Shown here piece by piece: positions 7,301 through 9,680 of a DNA stretch of 9,680 bases. The notes beneath the pieces were generated by a model. The model was not told the origin of the DNA. It did not search any database and saw only the letters and a program-made list of their open reading frames with translations. Position 1 is the stretch's first letter. Each line of letters starts with the position of its first letter. A program made the position numbers and the translations under genes. Location: NCBI GenBank assembly GCA_002696965.1, contig NZUB01000015.1, positions 1 through 9,680 of the forward strand, in the 5' to 3' direction. This stretch comes from Flavobacteriales bacterium (GTDB taxonomy: Bacteria > Bacteroidota > Bacteroidia > Flavobacteriales > TMED113).

Positions 7301-9680
7301 GAATGTCTAAATCCATTAATGGTAGGGGAATAGAAGTAACAAATGATATATCTCCATTTTCACATTTATCTACATATTGTAGAAGATAGTCTTGACCTTG
7401 TGTTTGTTCATTCACTACTATAGAAAATGTGTTATAACCTATCTGTGTATCTAGGTTGTCTAATTCTCCAATAATACCGTTATCTATCCACCAAAATAAA
7501 TCATAACCTTCTCCAAGCCCCCCTTCAGTTCCTCCAAAATCACCCAATATGCCATTAGGATTTATCATACTAATGGTTGATTGGCATGAACCTATTTCTG
7601 GCGCAGGATCTATATTTATATTTAACCAATTATAATTAATAACTCCAGCCAAGTCTGGTTCTGCATAATAGTCAAATTCAGGTCCATCACCTTCGGGCAT
7701 ATAAAATAAAGCTTCTTGAGAACAGTTATATATATCTTCACCGTTAATATCACCAATAACCAGTGTATACCATCCTTCTCCTAAATTTGCAAGTGAAATT
7801 TCATTATTTTGAATCGAAAATGGATTATTGTTGATACCACTATATATGTTAAGTAAATCTCCATTTTCATTTGAATTATAAACTGTAATTGAATATGGTT
7901 GTCCACAGCCCCCATTAATATCGGCAGTCATTACACCATTGTATAGACAATATGTTGCTTCTGAAATAACTATGTTTTCGATTGTAATAGGTTCAGGTTG
8001 TGTTAGTATAATCTCTTCAGTAGATTGAGGGCAACCTATATCATCCTCTGTAATTACCTCGAAGGATCCTGCAGTTAGATTTTCAAAAAAACCAGTATTA
8101 TTTTCATCGATTACCTGTCCATTAAATAATAATTGGTAAGATAGATTTATATCATCTGGTTCTGAAGACACAAAAATTTCTCCATCATTACCATCATAAC
8201 AACTAACATTATTATCACAATAATTGGACAGCGAATATATAAGTTCGTATGAAGTGTATCCATCTATTACTATATCATTATTGAAATCATTACATCCGTT
8301 AGCATCTGAAATAGTTATAATATAGTTATTTGCAGCACATAAGTTTTCAAAAATTCCAGTGGTGTTAAATATCTGTATAGGACCTTCCTCAGTAAAAGCA
8401 GTTAGGTTGTATTCGAAATATTCGTCTCCAGAATTTTCTATTTGATCAGGATCAAAAGGGGTTCCTCCTGTAAATGAATTAGAAGCATTGATGATTCCAG
8501 AACAAACATCATTACATAAATCGTCATTTGAGATTTGCGTAATATCGTTACTGGTAATATTTAGGATTAATTCATCAGGTTCAGTTATCACTATTGTTGC
8601 TGGATATGTACAGGTATTTGCATCAGTGATTACAACATCATAGGATCCAGCAGTTAGTTCGCTAATCATTGCTTCGTCTGAACCATCTTCCCATAGATAT
8701 TCAAAAGGAGGAGTTGCACCTTCAATGACTAAATCAATTACTCCGTTAGCATCACCATAACAATCTAGTTCTAATGAAGTGTTAGATGTTATTATCACTT
8801 CTTCAGGTTGAGTAATTTCTATATCTAAAGTAACAGTACAAGTATTTTCATCAATAACAATAAAGTTGTAAATACCAGGTGGTATGTTAGATATACTAGA
8901 TGAAGACTCAGTATCTTCGGACTCAATATTTATACCGCTAGGATCAGTCCAAGTATATGTGTATGTCCCTAAACCAGTTCCTCCCTCAACATTTACAATA
9001 GAAGATCCATCACTGAATCCATAACAAGAAATATTTATTTGACTCATGTCAGTTATAACTGGATCTAACTCGCTAACTGTAAATTCAAAATCTGTATATG
9101 TACAAGTGTTTGCATCTGTAATTGTAATTGAGTAGTCCCCAGCACATAAAATTTCATCAAAATAGATTGTGTAGGGCTCATTTTCAGTATTAATAATTTC
9201 TGATATAGAAATACTTGTACCATCATTATTTTCTACTGTTGTTATATAGGCCCCATCACTTAAAGGACTCCCCCCTGTAATTTGAATTGTAGCAGATCCA
9301 TCACAAAATCCATTACATGTCACATCAATTACATCAATAGTAGCTTGTACATCATCTGGTTCACCTATTGTAAATTCGCTTGGTAAAATACAACCATTGC
9401 TATCCTCAATAGTAATGGAGTATGTGCCAGCACTTAATTCACTTATTTGCCCGTCAATAATATAGGAGCCATCTGAAAAAGGTGTTCCTCCTGTAATTTC
9501 TAGATTAGCAAATCCATCACTGAACCCAAAGCAACTTGCTTCAGTTTCTGTGATTGTAACTTGTATTGGATCAGGATCCTCAACGGTAAACTCTTCAGTA
9601 ATAGAGCAGTTGTTGGCATCCGTAATAGTAATTTGATATACTCCAGCAATTAAATTTTGCATGTTTCCATCAATAGTATA
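4074..9680 (-). CDS. giant SprB-repeat surface protein with T9SS type-B sorting domain (N-terminus outside window)
   Basis: The reading frame is open from the right edge to the TAA at 4074, giving 1,868 visible residues. The ATG at 9662 is internal: the frame continues upstream as YTIDGN, so the real start lies outside. The protein is mostly a chain of immunoglobulin-like SprB repeats with the pattern SCxGxSDGxA, then xITGGTP, then LSAGTYSITITDANGC. It ends in a CHU_C / gliding-motility-associated sorting domain. Such proteins are exported through the T9SS and displayed at the cell surface; SprB of Flavobacterium johnsoniae is a mobile adhesin for gliding, and others are adhesins of unknown target. 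Composition is very acidic and Asn/Asp/Ile rich with regularly spaced cysteines. Two units hold Asp-rich calcium-binding-like insertions. The first complete units are canonical, while the middle ones (6174-8237) are longer and more diverged. The next gene is PorP/SprF, 7 bp downstream. Family assignment is secure; ligand and gliding role are unknown. Confidence 0.95.
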   Translation of the reverse strand, partial: YTIDGNMQNLIAGVYQITITDANNCSITEEFTVEDPDPIQVTITETEASCFGFSDGFANLEITGGTPFSDGSYIIDGQISELSAGTYSITIEDSNGCILPSEFTIGEPDDVQATIDVIDVTCNGFCDGSATIQITGGSPLSDGAYITTVENNDGTSISISEIINTENEPYTIYFDEILCAGDYSITITDANTCTYTDFEFTVSELDPVITDMSQINISCYGFSDGSSIVNVEGGTGLGTYTYTWTDPSGINIESEDTESSSSISNIPPGIYNFIVIDENTCTVTLDIEITQPEEVIITSNTSLELDCYGDANGVIDLVIEGATPPFEYLWEDGSDEAMISELTAGSYDVVITDANTCTYPATIVITEPDELILNITSNDITQISNDDLCNDVCSGIINASNSFTGGTPFDPDQIENSGDEYFEYNLTAFTEEGPIQIFNTTGIFENLCAANNYIITISDANGCNDFNNDIVIDGYTSYELIYSLSNYCDNNVSCYDGNDGEIFVSSEPDDINLSYQLLFNGQVIDENNTGFFENLTAGSFEVITEDDIGCPQSTEEIILTQPEPITIENIVISEATYCLYNGVMTADINGGCGQPYSITVYNSNENGDLLNIYSGINNNPFSIQNNEISLANLGEGWYTLVIGDINGEDIYNCSQEALFYMPEGDGPEFDYYAEPDLAGVINYNWLNINIDPAPEIGSCQSTISMINPNGILGDFGGTEGGLGEGYDLFWWIDNGIIGELDNLDTQIGYNTFSIVVNEQTQGQDYLLQYVDKCENGDISFVTSIPLPLMDLDIQAQSSYSEFSEYDLQGNIIDPSAVSCYGAEDAYATLIISGGSEDEYQNATCLDNGAFWTVSWYEDSNGNFDYDDGTDLEIINGIENADNLPAISNGDNIFETFSLTGLSAGYYFAVVEDCLAPNCAIVVDFDLREEPVPLEFEVDIQQDNCAKNEEGSACVSISGGIEPYYYFLNMLDPNEPGELIQIDLGDDGCVTDKDLQPGSYQIYIEDGNSCPTPTFDFEIDLVNLIDPNLIEVDLSVYPGGYNISCFGASDGIVESITIYSLEDLDGDGYVNTVEAADVDGDGIINTLDYADFDANGNPPPGIDEDDVLGIWTFSNPTSAFNIDWGQINPNSLSAGNYSITIYSDATNGIDICETELEFEIGGPEPLYVFVPDYETCPDCPVNVTPIITAPTQSGQGPFQDVWTNLETGQVIQSDITPGINPNEINELATDYDLTSVNGFPNNILLLPGSYSLTITDGSNCASITTQFDIYTPEETVPWAEIQLSGCDSNTNDCGGVAAIDIDYNLLNNQLVQIQWYNCSGEILESSTETENVITDLCVGNYYAEILYPSYFDDENFQDPNDIDDDGILNNQDPDIDGDGIPNNIDPFPEGEFSITTLCFEYNYEIFDIVLNDIQHNLCANEENYDSFIDISTQDGVGEFTYQWLNSEGEVISTNQDLENVEAGIYTVFVTDQSGVDGCEAIQQFEISGPEPITVEVIGTSDFNGYDVPCPENALENVCGGEIYLVIEGGLPFNPNSDFDPQSDTFTIPILDNDEYYQYSINNLSNNISTNPENLIITDIINNSIYATITNVCGGENIIDIIADFNCVETIDVIDMSQPDLYDLEIAYDDVSCSGAQDGSIEILFSGGTGEPSFNWTLNDVTYATNGSISNLNGGEYYLNIIDENYCEYDALVNIDEPVPFDITWVITSPECSNADGLINFSVNGSHTGSYQFSYENQIYDFILDEDISLPIGEHVFTFIDSEGCESDEIIINMDPISNDCLVIPSLFTPNGDGLNDIWEIGGIENYPDAIIHIYNRWGQVVFKSTSNYIGNEWDGTYNSNPLPFAVYYYTIDPVNENGKTYNGGVTIKY
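5511..5612 (-). other. Asp-rich calcium-binding-like insertion (thrombospondin type 3-like) in SprB unit 13
   Basis: The encoded stretch contains DPNDIDDDGILNNQDPD followed by IDGDGIPNNIDPFPEGE. The spacing DxDxDGIxNNxDxDxDGDGIxNNxD matches thrombospondin type 3 calcium-binding repeats. It sits late in the unit, between the strand YYAEILYP and the terminal Cys, where other units have only the short TDANGC loop. Calcium binding is inferred from the motif. Confidence 0.75.
6366..6497 (-). other. Asp-rich calcium-binding-like insertion (TSP3/dockerin-like) in SprB unit 11
   Basis: The encoded stretch has DLDGDGYVNTVEAA, DVDGDGIINTLDYADFDANG and, after a Pro-rich link, GIDEDD. The repeated DxDGDGxxNT pattern is that of thrombospondin type 3 or dockerin-like calcium loops. 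It replaces the GGTPPY turn early in the unit, after the strand IVESITIYSL, a different site from the insertion in unit 13. Calcium binding is inferred from the motif. Confidence 0.75.

Larger units (their letters stand above)
4344..9680 (-). repeat. array of about 17 SprB-like repeat units
   Basis: Read from the right edge, a partial unit (9561-9680) is followed by units that I delimited by the TxP/EPxx linker after each terminal Cys: 9345-9560, 9060-9344, 8796-9059, 8568-8795, 8238-8567, 7986-8237, 7674-7985, 7302-7673, 6870-7301, 6588-6869, 6174-6587, 5850-6173, 5448-5849, 5196-5447, 4821-5195, 4584-4820 and 4344-4583. Unit length runs from 72 to 144 residues. Units 1-4, 6, 14, 16 and 17 are compact and easily recognised. 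Units 7-9 and 12 are diverged, and unit 8 (7302-7673) is barely SprB-like. Boundaries are by eye and approximate. Confidence 0.8.

Noticed and set aside
9660..9662. ATG as the start of the giant repeat protein
   Set aside because: The frame continues upstream to the window edge in the middle of a repeat unit, and no signal peptide follows this Met.
4344..9680. CRISPR-like or nucleotide-level tandem repeat array
   Set aside because: The periodicity is at protein level; short DNA matches such as ATCCATCAC recur in some units only because they encode the same SDG-type motif.

Overview
The window is AT-rich and reads as chromosomal DNA from a member of the Bacteroidota, most likely a marine or aquatic Flavobacteriia/Cytophagia-type bacterium. 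The support is a type IX secretion system (T9SS) cargo with a type-B (gliding-motility-associated, CHU_C) C-terminal domain, a PorP/SprF-family partner, a DUF5916/CBM9-like outer-membrane-type protein, a stand-alone sucC, and starts without clear Shine-Dalgarno sites. Genus cannot be settled from this sequence.

Layout: (1) Positions 1-1043, minus strand: the N-terminal ~347 codons of an exported DUF5916-type protein that runs off the left edge; it is not an ATG-initiated ORF and begins at GTG. (2) Positions 1044-1134: a 91-bp divergent intergenic region with a perfect 9-bp-arm inverted repeat and candidate Bacteroidota-type promoter elements on both strands. (3) Positions 1135-2328, plus strand: sucC, beta subunit of succinyl-CoA synthetase, with no sucD beside it. 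(4) Positions 2325-9680, minus strand: a tightly packed run transcribed right to left. It begins with the C-terminal ~1,868 residues of a giant SprB-repeat surface protein that enters from the right edge, followed after 7 bp by a PorP/SprF-family protein and after a further 14 bp by a HAD-superfamily protein resembling eukaryotic-type phosphomannomutase. The last gene converges on sucC with a 4-bp overlap.

How the genes fit together: the giant repeat protein and the PorP/SprF protein form a recognisable T9SS type-B cargo/partner pair, in which the SprF-like protein is expected to be needed for export or surface attachment of its neighbour. The PMM-like gene could belong to the same transcript, which hints at a link to sugar-phosphate or glycan supply, but this is inference. 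sucC is a TCA-cycle housekeeping gene and looks unrelated.

The most interesting material is inside the giant protein. Its visible part divides into about 17 SprB-like units plus a C-terminal sorting domain. Two units carry Asp-rich, calcium-binding-like insertions in different loops. A subset of four units carries a co-occurring second cysteine pair that is absent from seven simple units. I saw no tRNA, rRNA, CRISPR array, insertion sequence or phage gene.
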